Positions 26,028 through 34,018 of a stretch of 39,238 bases of DNA are shown here, piece by piece; within the stretch, counting starts at the first letter, position 1; the number at the start of each line of letters is the position of its first letter. The stretch spans positions 1 through 39,238 of the forward strand of contig JAQCBZ010000012.1 in NCBI GenBank assembly GCA_027621355.1. Direction: 5' to 3'. This stretch comes from Bacteroidota bacterium. GTDB taxonomy: Bacteria > Bacteroidota > Rhodothermia > Balneolales > Balneolaceae. The notes below the pieces were generated by a model. It was not told where the DNA came from, did no database searches, and saw only the letters and a program-made list of their open reading frames with translations. Made by a program: the position numbers and the translations under genes.

Positions 26028-26051
26028 CCCACGTGCATTTTGATGCGTGGG
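26028..26051 (-). promoter_or_regulatory. Hairpin in the DUF305 leader
   Basis: CCCAC (26028-26032) pairs with GTGGG (26047-26051) and GCAT with ATGC around a TTTG loop, leaving a two-base bulge. It lies about 37-60 bases upstream of the DUF305 start codon. It may be an operator or leader structure; there is no direct evidence of regulation. Confidence 0.35.
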
Positions 26052-26142
26052 CATATCTTTGAATCCTATGAAAAAAGGGGCTAAAAACCTAATGTGAGCC
26101 TGCTTTTTGTGCGCGAAATTCAGACGGCGTCATGCCTTGACA

Positions 26143-26176
26143 AACAAAAAAGCCCCCTTCGTTTCCGAAGAGGGCT
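26143..26176 (-). terminator. Rho-independent terminator of the P5C dehydrogenase gene
   Basis: An 11-base arm AGCCCCCTTCG (26151-26161) pairs with CGAAGAGGGCT (26166-26176), one mismatch, loop TTTC. On the minus strand it is followed by six T residues (A-run 26146-26151), so it ends the minus-strand transcript well before the DUF305 gene. Confidence 0.88.
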
Positions 26177-26339
26177 TTCCGCTCTTTCACTTACCAAGTC
26201 TATAACGACCTGACAAATTCATTATTGTGAGTCCTTGCAAAAAAACTCACTTGCGACTTGTGTGTTAGTCTTGCACCAACCACATTTCGCTATTGATATT
26301 GTCTCCAACTATGCCATGCGCTCAAGCTTGTCCTCAGCC

Positions 26340-27965
26340 CTAGCCCATGTATGGGTACGTCCAATCCGTTGGGGGATCAGTTGTCTCCTTCATAGATCTC
26401 ATCGATAACCAGCGGTAAAGATGCGGGATGCTTCCTGCTTTGTCATTGGTGCCGGATTTACGGCTTCCACCGAAAGGTTGCTGGTTTACCACAGCGGCGG
26501 TCGGTTTGTCGTTGATGTAAAAGTTTCCTGCAGCTTGGCGCAGTTTGTCAGCCATGTGCTTGAGTACGTGGCGATCACGGGCAAAAATCGCACCCGTCAA
26601 CGCATAGGGGGAGGTTGACTCGCAAATGTCTAGCGTCTCTTCAAATTTGGCTTCATCATACACATACACGGTCAGGACGGGGCCAAAAATCTCCTCTTCC
26701 ATTGTGACAAAATGAGGATTGCTTGTAAGAATCACCGTTGGATGCACAAAATAGCCTACAGTGTCATCTGCATCTCCACCAATAATCACCTCTGCATCGC
26801 TGGCCTGACGCGCTTTGTCGATGTATCCTGTAATTTTATCGTACGCTTTTTTGTCAATCACAGCACCCATGAAGTGACTGAAATCTTCCACATCACCCAC
26901 CGTAATCTTGGCAATTTCTTGCTCTAGGTGGGCTCTGGTATCCGTCCAAAGGCTTTTGGGTACATACATCCGGCTAGCCGCGGAGCATTTTTGCCCCTGA
27001 TATTCATAGGCTGCACGGATAGCAGCCGTGGCAATCACAACTGGGTCTGCGCTCTCGTGAGCAAAAATAAAGTCCTTCCCACCTGTTTCGCCAACAATAC
27101 GTGGGTAGGTTTTATAGGTCTCAATGTTGTTTCCGATCGTCTTCCATAAATGGTGAAATGTCCCAGCAGATCCTGTAAAGTGAAGTCCTGAAAGGTCCGC
27201 AGAGGCAAGTGCAGGATCCCCCACATCGGCCCCCATTCCAGGTAGGAAATTGATCACCCCATCAGGCAATCCAGCTTCCTGTAGGATGGTCATCAAAAAG
27301 TAGTTGGAATAAAACGCAGTCGGCGAAGGTTTCCAAAGCACGACGTTGCCACATAATGCAGGCGCGCCAGGAATGTTCCCTGCAATGGCGGTAAAATTAA
27401 ATGGACTCACCCCAAAGACAAATCCCTCTAGAGGGCGGTACTCCACACGATTCCACATTCCATCCGGTGAATAGGGTTGGTCTTCGATCAGTCTTTGGTA
27501 ATACCATGAATTGAATCGGAAGAAATCGCACAACTCACCTGCTGCCTCGATTTCTGCTTGTTGTGCCGTTTTGGATTGCCCTAGCATCGTCGACGCATTC
27601 ATGAGGTTGCGGTAACGGCCCGCAATCAAATCAGCCGCTTTATTAAAGACAGCTGCACGTTCTTCCCAAGGGAGATCAGCCCAGTCCTTTTGCGCCTTCT
27701 TAGACGCTTCGATGGCCATCACGACCTCTTTTTCGCCACAAAGGTGTGCCTTTGCCAGTACGTGGCTATGGTTGTGAGGGCAGACGACATCATACATATT
27801 CCCTGTCTTGACCTCTTTTCCACCGATAATGGCAGGAATCTCAATCGTCTGAGACTTAAGTCTTTTGAGCTCCGCTTGAAGCTCCTCACGCTCTGGGGTC
27901 CCAGGCGCATAGCTCAGGTAGGGCTCGTTTTTTGGCTCGCGAAGATGAAATTTGGCAATACTCAT
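26340..27965 (-). CDS. pruA: L-glutamate gamma-semialdehyde (P5C) dehydrogenase
   Basis: Oxidises glutamate semialdehyde, formed from proline or ornithine breakdown, to glutamate with NAD+. From ATG 27965 it is 541 residues, the size of monofunctional ALDH4-type enzymes. The frame stays open for 37 more residues, but a GGAG ribosome site sits eight bases before this ATG and homology starts here. Motifs: PFNFTAIAGNIPGAPALCGN, WKPSPTA, general base Glu293 (VGETGGKDF), catalytic Cys327 (YQGQKCSAAS), and EEIFGPVLTVYVY. No PutA-type proline dehydrogenase domain is fused or adjacent. With arginine deiminase in the window the cell may use arginine-family amino acids, but no direct link is shown. Confidence 0.95.
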   Translation of the reverse strand: MSIAKFHLREPKNEPYLSYAPGTPEREELQAELKRLKSQTIEIPAIIGGKEVKTGNMYDVVCPHNHSHVLAKAHLCGEKEVVMAIEASKKAQKDWADLPWEERAAVFNKAADLIAGRYRNLMNASTMLGQSKTAQQAEIEAAGELCDFFRFNSWYYQRLIEDQPYSPDGMWNRVEYRPLEGFVFGVSPFNFTAIAGNIPGAPALCGNVVLWKPSPTAFYSNYFLMTILQEAGLPDGVINFLPGMGADVGDPALASADLSGLHFTGSAGTFHHLWKTIGNNIETYKTYPRIVGETGGKDFIFAHESADPVVIATAAIRAAYEYQGQKCSAASRMYVPKSLWTDTRAHLEQEIAKITVGDVEDFSHFMGAVIDKKAYDKITGYIDKARQASDAEVIIGGDADDTVGYFVHPTVILTSNPHFVTMEEEIFGPVLTVYVYDEAKFEETLDICESTSPYALTGAIFARDRHVLKHMADKLRQAAGNFYINDKPTAAVVNQQPFGGSRKSGTNDKAGSIPHLYRWLSMRSMKETTDPPTDWTYPYMG

Positions 27966-28110
27966 GGCATTAGCTCCAACAAATAATGAATCTAAAGGGA
28001 AAGTCAGGCACTCATTCGTGCTAATAACTATGCTGCGTCGTGCATCAAGGATACGTAAAGGATGGCCTGCACCCAAATCGGTTCATGGATATGGATTGAG
28101 GCTCTCCCCC

Positions 28111-28149
28111 TGTGTCAAGACAAAGCTAACTGTGTCAAGACAAACTAAC
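28111..28149. repeat. Tandem direct repeat in the pruA/dsbA-like divergent region
   Basis: TGTGTCAAGACAAAGCTAAC (28111-28130) is followed without a gap by TGTGTCAAGACAAACTAAC (28131-28149), which differs by one missing base. The pair lies 49-87 bases upstream of a possible -7 element, a suitable place for activator binding. The rest of the 297-base gap shows the pruA ribosome site and nothing else clear. Confidence 0.7.
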
Positions 28150-28197
28150 GGTTACCACTGCTTCTTTCAACTGGAATGGGTGTTTCAAAAATTCCGT

Positions 28198-28205
28198 TAT
28201 TTTTG
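28198..28205 (+). promoter_or_regulatory. Possible -7 promoter element for the dsbA-like gene
   Basis: TATTTTTG matches TAnnTTTG exactly and lies 57 bases before the ATG. No good TTG -33 element is seen at the expected distance, so this is tentative; it may need an activator, perhaps at the tandem repeat upstream. Confidence 0.4.
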
Positions 28206-28262
28206 TGTAAGGAATCTCATGCTGATGATTCTGTCTTTCTAACTCTAGTTCATCTCAATCCA

Positions 28263-28853
28263 ATGAAAAAAGCACTTGGTGGATTTATCGCGGTGGCCGC
28301 TCTAGCTCTTGCTGGATGGTTCTTTACAAACAATAGCAACCCCTCTTCGCCTGAAGTCCCGACTTCTGAAGTCGTTACGATTTTGAAGTACAATGACTAT
28401 CAGTGCCCAACCTGTAAGAATGTTCTCCCCATGGAGAAGCAGTTGCTCGCCGAGTATGGGGATAAAATAGATTTTCAGTACCGTCATTTCCCTTTGGATA
28501 TGCACCAGTTCGCTCCTTTAGCGGCTCGAGCTGTTGAAGCGGCCATGCGACAAGACGCCTATGATGGAATGCAGGAGCGCATCTTTGACGAGCAAGCGAT
28601 TTGGTCTGCAGGGAATGCAAGGCAGTATTTCTTTAGCTATGCTCAAGATCTTGGCCTAGACATGGCGCAATTCGAATCGGATATTGACTCTGAAGAGATC
28701 ATAGCCATAGTGGAATCTCAACTTCGGGAAGGTAATAGACGATTGGTAACGGGCACTCCAACCTATTTTATCAATGGGCGTAAAATCAGTGTAATCCCTG
28801 CCAATGTTGAGCAGTTCAAAGAACTCGTAGATCTCTATTTAGCGGAGGGGTAA
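28263..28853 (+). CDS. DsbA-family thioredoxin-fold protein, membrane-anchored or secreted
   Basis: The 196-residue product from ATG 28263 starts with a basic, hydrophobic signal or anchor (MKKALGGFIAVAALALAGWFF). A Ser/Pro linker leads into a DsbA-like thioredoxin fold: VVTILKYNDYQCPTC with active-site pair Cys48-Pro-Thr-Cys51, the helical insert (FAPLAARAVEAAMRQDAYDGMQERIFDEQ), and the cis-Pro segment TGTPTYFINGRKI. It probably acts in extracytoplasmic disulfide formation or reduction. The frame is open upstream to 28176, but the signal peptide and a position after the possible promoter favour this start. hemW follows after 8 bases. Confidence 0.88.
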   Translation: MKKALGGFIAVAALALAGWFFTNNSNPSSPEVPTSEVVTILKYNDYQCPTCKNVLPMEKQLLAEYGDKIDFQYRHFPLDMHQFAPLAARAVEAAMRQDAYDGMQERIFDEQAIWSAGNARQYFFSYAQDLGLDMAQFESDIDSEEIIAIVESQLREGNRRLVTGTPTYFINGRKISVIPANVEQFKELVDLYLAEG

Positions 28854-28860
28854 TCCCTCC
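28844..28860 (+). promoter_or_regulatory. Hairpin hiding the hemW ribosome site
   Basis: GGAGGG (28844-28849) and CCCTCC (28855-28860) form a perfect 6-bp stem with loop GTAAT. The first arm is the Shine-Dalgarno sequence for the TTG start at 28862, and the loop contains the dsbA-like stop codon TAA (28851-28853). A ribosome finishing the first gene would melt the stem, coupling the two genes. Confidence 0.6.
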
Positions 28861-28861
28861 A

Positions 28862-30181
28862 TTGGCTGGGCTTTATCTCCATATCCCATTTTGTCAACAA
28901 GCGTGTAGTTATTGCGATTTCTACTTTTCGACCCGTTTGCAACGGGTTGATGATTTTGTAGATGCGATGGAGCTACGTATCCATCAGGCTGGACGGTCTA
29001 GATGGGCTTCAACAAAATTCAAAACCCTCTACTTCGGGGGTGGAACTCCCTCACTTCTCTCTTTGGAGCATGTAGAGAGGCTTCTATTGGCTGTTGACCA
29101 GGCCTTCAATACAGACTTTGAAGAGGTTACCCTGGAGCTCAATCCCGAAAATAGCTCAAAAGAGTACTTAGAGGGTTTAGCTTCGCTCGGGATTACCCGT
29201 TTGAGCGTTGGGATCCAGAGCCTTCAGCCACACATTTTGACATTTATGCACCGCGCTCATGATCAGGAAGGTGCGCTGCGTTGCCTTGAACAACTTGTTG
29301 CAAGTCCATTTGTACGATGGAGTGCGGATCTAATTATCGCAAATCCAGGGCAAAGTTTGGACGATGTGGTTGCCGATGTGAGCCTGTTGGCTGGTTTTGA
29401 ACCTCCTCATATCTCCGCATATGTATTAATGTTGGAGGAGCGGACGCGTCTCGAAAAACAGGTGGCACTTGGGCGCATCCAAATGCCAGAAGGGGACATC
29501 GTTGCGGACCAGATGCAGGCCGCTCAAACAAGCCTCAAAGAAAACGGCTACACCCGTTATGAAGTGAGTAGCTTTGCGAGAGTGGAGGCGTCAGACACCA
29601 CTGAGCTAGAAACGATGAAGCAGCCCCAAAATCGTGCCATTCATAATAGTCGTTACTGGGACCATCAGCCGTATCTGGGGTTAGGTCCATCAGCCCATTC
29701 CCTATGGTGGGATGGCACAGTCGAGAATGCTTCAGCCACCCGCTGGCATGAAGTGAAGGATTTACGTCAATGGATGGCTGTTGTTCACGACAACGCCGCT
29801 CACCCTAATGTCGTTCATGACAACGCCGCTCACCATGCAGAGTGTGAAAAGGAATTTCAGCAGGAACTTGAACTTCTTGACGAAGTTACCTTAGCCGAGG
29901 AACGCATTATGATGGCATTGCGAACGTCAGAAGGTATCTCTTTCCAAGAGCTCGCAGATCGTTACAAAGTATCGTTTGTGGAGGCTCATCATCAACACAT
30001 CGAACAGTGGATCGCTCATAAGTGGGCGGTTCCAGGTCTGGTGAATCATGTAAAATTTACCGACACAGGCCTTGACCGCGCTGACGCGTTACTCCTTGAC
30101 CTATTGACTATTCCTTTGCAGCGTAATCGGCTTGACGTCGCGGAAACCTTCCCCCGTGAGTCTGATAAAATAAACGCCTGA
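28862..30181 (+). CDS. hemW: Radical SAM heme chaperone HemW (HemN-like)
   Basis: A radical SAM protein that binds heme for delivery to respiratory enzymes; often misnamed coproporphyrinogen oxidase. LYLHIPFC is followed by the 4Fe-4S CxxxCxxC at Cys11, Cys15 and Cys18, then LYFGGGTPSLL, RLSVGIQSLQPHIL and a PYLGLGPSAHS block. The HemW-type start directly before LYLHIPFC supports the TTG start at 28862; no ATG lies nearby. The 439 residues exceed the usual 380. One reason is a 30-bp in-frame duplication (residues 307-326, VVHDNAAH twice). Another is a C-terminal tail of about 24 residues that overlaps the metalloprotease gene by 81 bases on the other strand. Confidence 0.92.
   Translation: MAGLYLHIPFCQQACSYCDFYFSTRLQRVDDFVDAMELRIHQAGRSRWASTKFKTLYFGGGTPSLLSLEHVERLLLAVDQAFNTDFEEVTLELNPENSSKEYLEGLASLGITRLSVGIQSLQPHILTFMHRAHDQEGALRCLEQLVASPFVRWSADLIIANPGQSLDDVVADVSLLAGFEPPHISAYVLMLEERTRLEKQVALGRIQMPEGDIVADQMQAAQTSLKENGYTRYEVSSFARVEASDTTELETMKQPQNRAIHNSRYWDHQPYLGLGPSAHSLWWDGTVENASATRWHEVKDLRQWMAVVHDNAAHPNVVHDNAAHHAECEKEFQQELELLDEVTLAEERIMMALRTSEGISFQELADRYKVSFVEAHHQHIEQWIAHKWAVPGLVNHVKFTDTGLDRADALLLDLLTIPLQRNRLDVAETFPRESDKINA
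29780..29839 (+). repeat. 30-bp tandem duplication inside hemW
   Basis: Units 29780-29809 and 29810-29839 each encode VVHDNAAH plus two residues. A 21-base core (GACAACGCCGCTCACC and flanks) is nearly identical. In-frame slippage duplication is the likely origin. Confidence 0.85.
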
Positions 30182-31939
30182 CGCAAGGCCTTCTGGTTTC
30201 CATTCAATAGACTGGAATCCGTCTGAGTACGACTGATTCTTTAGAAGCTCAGCGACTCTCCTTCCAGTCACATCAAAAACGGTGATAGTGACCTCGCTTG
30301 GCGCATTCAAGTAAAAGGGTATAGTCACGTGACGATCAAATGGATTTGGATAGGGTAAGAGCAATCCACGCTCTGGAAGGTACACTGCATCGACCAACCA
30401 CTCGATGCCTGTGAGGGTTTTGGCAGAATTAACCCCTGTAGGGCTCGTGAATGTTGTATTGACCACAACCATGGTCAAATCGGACAAGTCAGCCCATGAC
30501 CAACCAGGCACAAGTGTCGTGGAGACTTCATTGGAGACCGTCCGAAGGAGCTCCTTTTGTCGACCATCTTTGAATCGTGCCAGTAACCCAACACCCATTG
30601 ATGCAGAACCATTTTGTGTACTTAGGCGCACCAAAACCCCTTGCGTGGGATTTGCGGTAGGTGGGGGTGTCACTTGCACCGTTTTGGCAGCCCAGCTGCT
30701 GATCGATCCCAAGTCGCCTGTCTCAGGGAAAGTTTGGGTGTTGATTGACGAGGTAAACGTCGCCTTGGGGTAAAACGCAGACTCCTCAAATCCATAAGGC
30801 CCTTCGCTCGAGGAGGGAGTCCAAATGGGATCTAAAGCCCCAGCAAGACTCCCTGCATGCCATAAGTGATTTTGGGTGTGGTCTTGTAGCAACTTGCTGA
30901 CCCCTTGTTGCGCTGCATTTTGCGCTACCTGGCTTGCGGTCGAAGAGCCTGTTTGACGTCGTTGCAAGACCATGGTCATGGCATCAAGCATCGTTAGGTT
31001 CCGATCCTGAGCAACTTCCGTCCACACTTCCACCCAAAAGGATTCGCCATATTGCTCAGCAAAGTAGAGCATCCAAGTCACGTGGCTATACGCTACAGGC
31101 GTCGCTTGGGCAGGGGAAGAAAAAATGCTGTTTGACGCCAGATAATTATAGTAGTCATTCACATCGTCGTAGACGGTTTCTTCCATCATGGTTGCATCCA
31201 TTTCGAGCCAATCTTGGTCGCCTACTCCGCCCGACCACCGATTATCGGCATACTGAATAGCATGTTTAAACTCATGGGCTATGGTTGCAACGAGAGCTCC
31301 TTCTACAAACCCGCCAGGCCAGTCATTTTGAGGAAACCCGACAAAGTCATGATGGACCGAGATAGACGTCCCGGCAGGATCGCTGCTTGGGTAGGTGTAT
31401 CCGTAAAATCCCATGTTTTCAAAATCGATTCGGTAGGTTTCCCCAACTGGGATTGGATCGTTATACCCAAGTTCTAGCACCATTTTTTTGTAAGACGAAT
31501 CGGCGGCTAATGCTGCGGCTTCTACATAATCAGGCAGTCCATTTTGATCCTCATCTGTCGCAGGAACGGCATCCGAACCAGATAATGCATAGTGCAACGT
31601 AAATTTACCAGATGGGGACTCTAAGGTTTGTAAAAGTTGATTTTGCTGCGTGTTAGGCGATCCTAATGCACGGGATTTCGGGCTGCGTAACAGGGATGGT
31701 GTGGCCAAGAGGGTCCCACATTTTTGGTTATGCTCGCTCGCATAGTTGCCCGCAAAGGATGGATGAGCCAGCGCTTCTTGGAGGTCTGGCCCTCTTTGTA
31801 TGTCACGTGCAGCATGACCAACCGGCGCTTCTTGGGCCATGACGGACAATGGCATCAACCAAATAGCCATTGCAGCTACACTCGACAACAGCGCTAAAAT
31901 GGGGCGCTGAGAGCCAAAAAAAAGAGTATTGAGAATCAT
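30101..31939 (-). CDS. T9SS-exported metalloprotease (MXAN_6640-like family)
   Basis: The 612-residue product has a signal peptide ending AQ at about residue 36. Residues 129-140 (DEDQNGLPDYVE) look like a calcium-binding loop. The zinc-binding HEFKH lies at 222-226 in an AHEFKHAIQYADNRW context, with a downstream WLEMDATMMEE that probably supplies the third ligand. Cys/His spacing fits metalloproteases of the MXAN_6640 type. The last 80 residues are a Por secretion C-terminal domain (PNPF ... VTITVFDVTGRRVAELL ... GLASGVYFIRLTG), which targets the protein to the type IX secretion system. The start codon ATG 31939 is preferred to an upstream in-frame codon because the signal peptide follows it. 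Converges with hemW and overlaps it. Confidence 0.88.
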   Translation of the reverse strand: MILNTLFFGSQRPILALLSSVAAMAIWLMPLSVMAQEAPVGHAARDIQRGPDLQEALAHPSFAGNYASEHNQKCGTLLATPSLLRSPKSRALGSPNTQQNQLLQTLESPSGKFTLHYALSGSDAVPATDEDQNGLPDYVEAAALAADSSYKKMVLELGYNDPIPVGETYRIDFENMGFYGYTYPSSDPAGTSISVHHDFVGFPQNDWPGGFVEGALVATIAHEFKHAIQYADNRWSGGVGDQDWLEMDATMMEETVYDDVNDYYNYLASNSIFSSPAQATPVAYSHVTWMLYFAEQYGESFWVEVWTEVAQDRNLTMLDAMTMVLQRRQTGSSTASQVAQNAAQQGVSKLLQDHTQNHLWHAGSLAGALDPIWTPSSSEGPYGFEESAFYPKATFTSSINTQTFPETGDLGSISSWAAKTVQVTPPPTANPTQGVLVRLSTQNGSASMGVGLLARFKDGRQKELLRTVSNEVSTTLVPGWSWADLSDLTMVVVNTTFTSPTGVNSAKTLTGIEWLVDAVYLPERGLLLPYPNPFDRHVTIPFYLNAPSEVTITVFDVTGRRVAELLKNQSYSDGFQSIEWKPEGLASGVYFIRLTGEGFRDVKPITLQRNSQ

Positions 31940-31997
31940 TATCCTCTTGAAATGAGTGTATATACGGGTTGCACATGCGACGACATAGTATGAACTG

Positions 31998-32039
31998 GCA
32001 CACACCAGCGAGCACACACCGGCAAGCACACACGCCAAA
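31998..32039. repeat. Three 14-bp tandem repeats in the metalloprotease/trhO gap
   Basis: GCACACACCAGCGA, GCACACACCGGCAA and GCACACACGCCAAA run head to tail with a shared GCACACAC core. They sit between divergent genes, 59-100 bases before the metalloprotease start and 40-81 bases before trhO. The rest of the gap holds no clear promoter. Confidence 0.75.
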
Positions 32040-32078
32040 CCGTTTACATTAAAATACGTGAAGCGTATCTTAATTGAT

Positions 32079-33044
32079 ATGACGTACCAAGTGCTTCTTT
32101 ATTATCAATTCACGCCTATTGAGGAACCTCAGGCGTTTGCCAAAGACCATCGAGAATGGCTTAAAGAGCGCTCGCTTCGTGGACGGATTTATGTCTCTGC
32201 CGAAGGGTTGAATGGTACCGTTGCCGGGACTCCTGAACAAATGGAAGAGTATATGGCCATGGTTCGTGAGATTCCCGGGTTTGAATCGATTGAGTTCAAA
32301 ATTGATGAATGCGACTACATCCCTTTTGCCAAACTAACCTGTAAAGTGCGCAAAGAAATTGTGGCTTTGCATGAGGAGGGAGTCGATCCTTCAGAGGGAG
32401 GCCGTCATTTATCTCCAGAAGAATGGAGGGCCCATTTTGAACAAGATGAGGACTTTATTCTGATTGATGTGCGGAATGATTATGAGTCCAAAATTGGACA
32501 CTTTGAGGGGGCCATTTGCCCACCAGTTGAAAATTTTTATGATTTCCCAAAATGGCTAGACGAGGCGGGTCTCCCAAAGGATAAAAAGGTGCTGATGTAC
32601 TGCACTGGAGGGATTCGTTGTGAGAAATTCTCCGTGGTGATGAAGAAAAAAGGGTGGGAAGATGTGAACCAGCTTCATGGTGGCATCCTCAATTATGCCA
32701 AAAAAGAGCAGGGAAAACATTTTTTAGGCAAGTGCTTTGTCTTTGATGATCGTTTGGCTGTTCCTATCGACCCAAATTCCCAAGACCCCCTTGCCACGTG
32801 CGAAATCACGGGGCAACCCACAGATCATTACCTCAATTGCGCCAATATGGAGTGTAATCGACTCTTTTTGTGCTCAGAAGAAGGCGCGAAGGCCTACGAA
32901 GGGTGTTGCTCAGAGGCGTGCATGAAGAGCGAGGTGCGTCGTCCTTTTGACCCAGATACGGTCTACCAACCCTTTCGCAAGTGGTACAACTACTTTGACG
33001 ACGACTTCAAAAAACGATCTAAGTCTCGTGAGCAGGTCTCGTGA
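32079..33044 (+). CDS. trhO: Rhodanese-type tRNA uridine-34 hydroxylase (TrhO/YceA)
   Basis: Adds the hydroxyl of 5-hydroxyuridine at tRNA position 34 in an oxygen-dependent way. The start ATG 32079 gives 321 residues; the GTG at 32058 would add seven residues not expected in the family. The N-terminal part has GRIYVSAEGLNGTVAGT. The rhodanese domain has VRNDYESKIGHFEGAI and the active-site loop CTGGIRCEKF (Cys175, Cys181). A C-terminal Cys-rich segment (CEITGQPTDHYLNCANMEC ... CC ... AC) is probably a metal site. The stop overlaps the next start by 4 bases, so it is coupled to the pseudouridine synthase; both modify RNA. Confidence 0.94.
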   Translation: MTYQVLLYYQFTPIEEPQAFAKDHREWLKERSLRGRIYVSAEGLNGTVAGTPEQMEEYMAMVREIPGFESIEFKIDECDYIPFAKLTCKVRKEIVALHEEGVDPSEGGRHLSPEEWRAHFEQDEDFILIDVRNDYESKIGHFEGAICPPVENFYDFPKWLDEAGLPKDKKVLMYCTGGIRCEKFSVVMKKKGWEDVNQLHGGILNYAKKEQGKHFLGKCFVFDDRLAVPIDPNSQDPLATCEITGQPTDHYLNCANMECNRLFLCSEEGAKAYEGCCSEACMKSEVRRPFDPDTVYQPFRKWYNYFDDDFKKRSKSREQVS

Positions 33045-34018
33045 GCGAGTCCCGTCCGATTCGCATTGTTGAGCCCTATGCTCACACCCGTCATGTAAAA
33101 ATCCCCACTTCTTTTGAGGGCGTACCCCTGATTGATTTCTTGGGTGAGCGATATCCCTATCGTAGTCGAGCGTATTGGGCTGAACGTGTGCAAGCGGGTG
33201 ATGTACGGATTGAAGGCTCGGATGTGAGTCATCCAAAGGATGTGTTGAAGAGGGCATCGGCGGTGACGTTTTTTACCCCGCGTGTGGTGGAGCCGACGGT
33301 CCCGGATGAGGTGAGGATCGTGGGTGAAGGTGAGGGGTGGGTGGCTGTGGAGAAGCCGGCGCCGATGCCCGTCCATCCAGGGGGTCGATACTTCAAAAAT
33401 ACGTGTCTTGCCATTACTGAAGAGCTTCTTAGCCAAAAGATCTATCCGGTCCATCGATTGGATGCAGTGACAAGTGGATTGGTTGTTTTTGCGACGGATA
33501 ATCGTATGGCATCGACTATGACCCAAGCCTTGACGGAGGGTCGAGTTGAAAAAGAGTATGTAGCGCATGTATTTGGACGTGTGGAACAGGATGAACAGTT
33601 GATAGATCAACCCATTCGGCGTAAGTCTGGCTTTGTGTTTGAAAGTGTGCCCCTAGAAGCGTCGGCTCCTGCACTGACTACCCCAGAAACACCCGCTCCA
33701 GAGCCTACCAACCCAGAGCTTGAATCAAAAGGCCGAGGCAGCCTTAAACAAGCACAAACGTTGATTCGTGTCCTAGAGCGAGGTCAGGACTCTAGTCTTG
33801 TACAATGTATCCCATTCACCGGTCGAACACATCAAATTCGACTGCATTGTCAAGCGATGGGTCACCCTATTCTAGAGGATCCAATTTACGGACCCGATGG
33901 CGATACAAGTGGAAATACGTTGCAAAATGGAGCTATACGCCTTCAACATGCGGCCATGCGTTGGCCCACATTAGGGATTTATCTTCGCTTAGACCCACCC
34001 TCAAGCTGGAAGGTTTAA
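33041..34018 (+). CDS. RluA-family pseudouridine synthase
   Basis: Isomerises uridine to pseudouridine in rRNA or tRNA. The GTG start overlaps the trhO stop. Residues 100-150 contain VEKPAPMPVHPGGRYFKN and the catalytic HRLDAVTSGL, with Asp141 the nucleophile; RTHQIRLHCQAMGHPILEDPIYG ends the catalytic core. An N-terminal S4-like part is present. An insert rich in Pro, Thr and Ala at about 205-235 interrupts the catalytic domain, which is unusual. I cannot assign it to RluA, RluC or RluD specificity. The last 18 bases overlap the convergent hydrolase gene. Confidence 0.92.
   Translation: MSESRPIRIVEPYAHTRHVKIPTSFEGVPLIDFLGERYPYRSRAYWAERVQAGDVRIEGSDVSHPKDVLKRASAVTFFTPRVVEPTVPDEVRIVGEGEGWVAVEKPAPMPVHPGGRYFKNTCLAITEELLSQKIYPVHRLDAVTSGLVVFATDNRMASTMTQALTEGRVEKEYVAHVFGRVEQDEQLIDQPIRRKSGFVFESVPLEASAPALTTPETPAPEPTNPELESKGRGSLKQAQTLIRVLERGQDSSLVQCIPFTGRTHQIRLHCQAMGHPILEDPIYGPDGDTSGNTLQNGAIRLQHAAMRWPTLGIYLRLDPPSSWKV

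Larger units (their letters stand above)
25992..26339. other. Intergenic region upstream of the DUF305 operon
   Basis: A 348-base gap between the DUF305 start and the P5C dehydrogenase stop. It holds a hairpin in the probable DUF305 leader (26028-26051), the terminator of the dehydrogenase transcript (26143-26176) and an unassigned inverted repeat GTGAGT (26227-26232) with ACTCAC (26245-26250). No convincing coding sequence or TAnnTTTG promoter was found on the minus strand. Confidence 0.6.
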
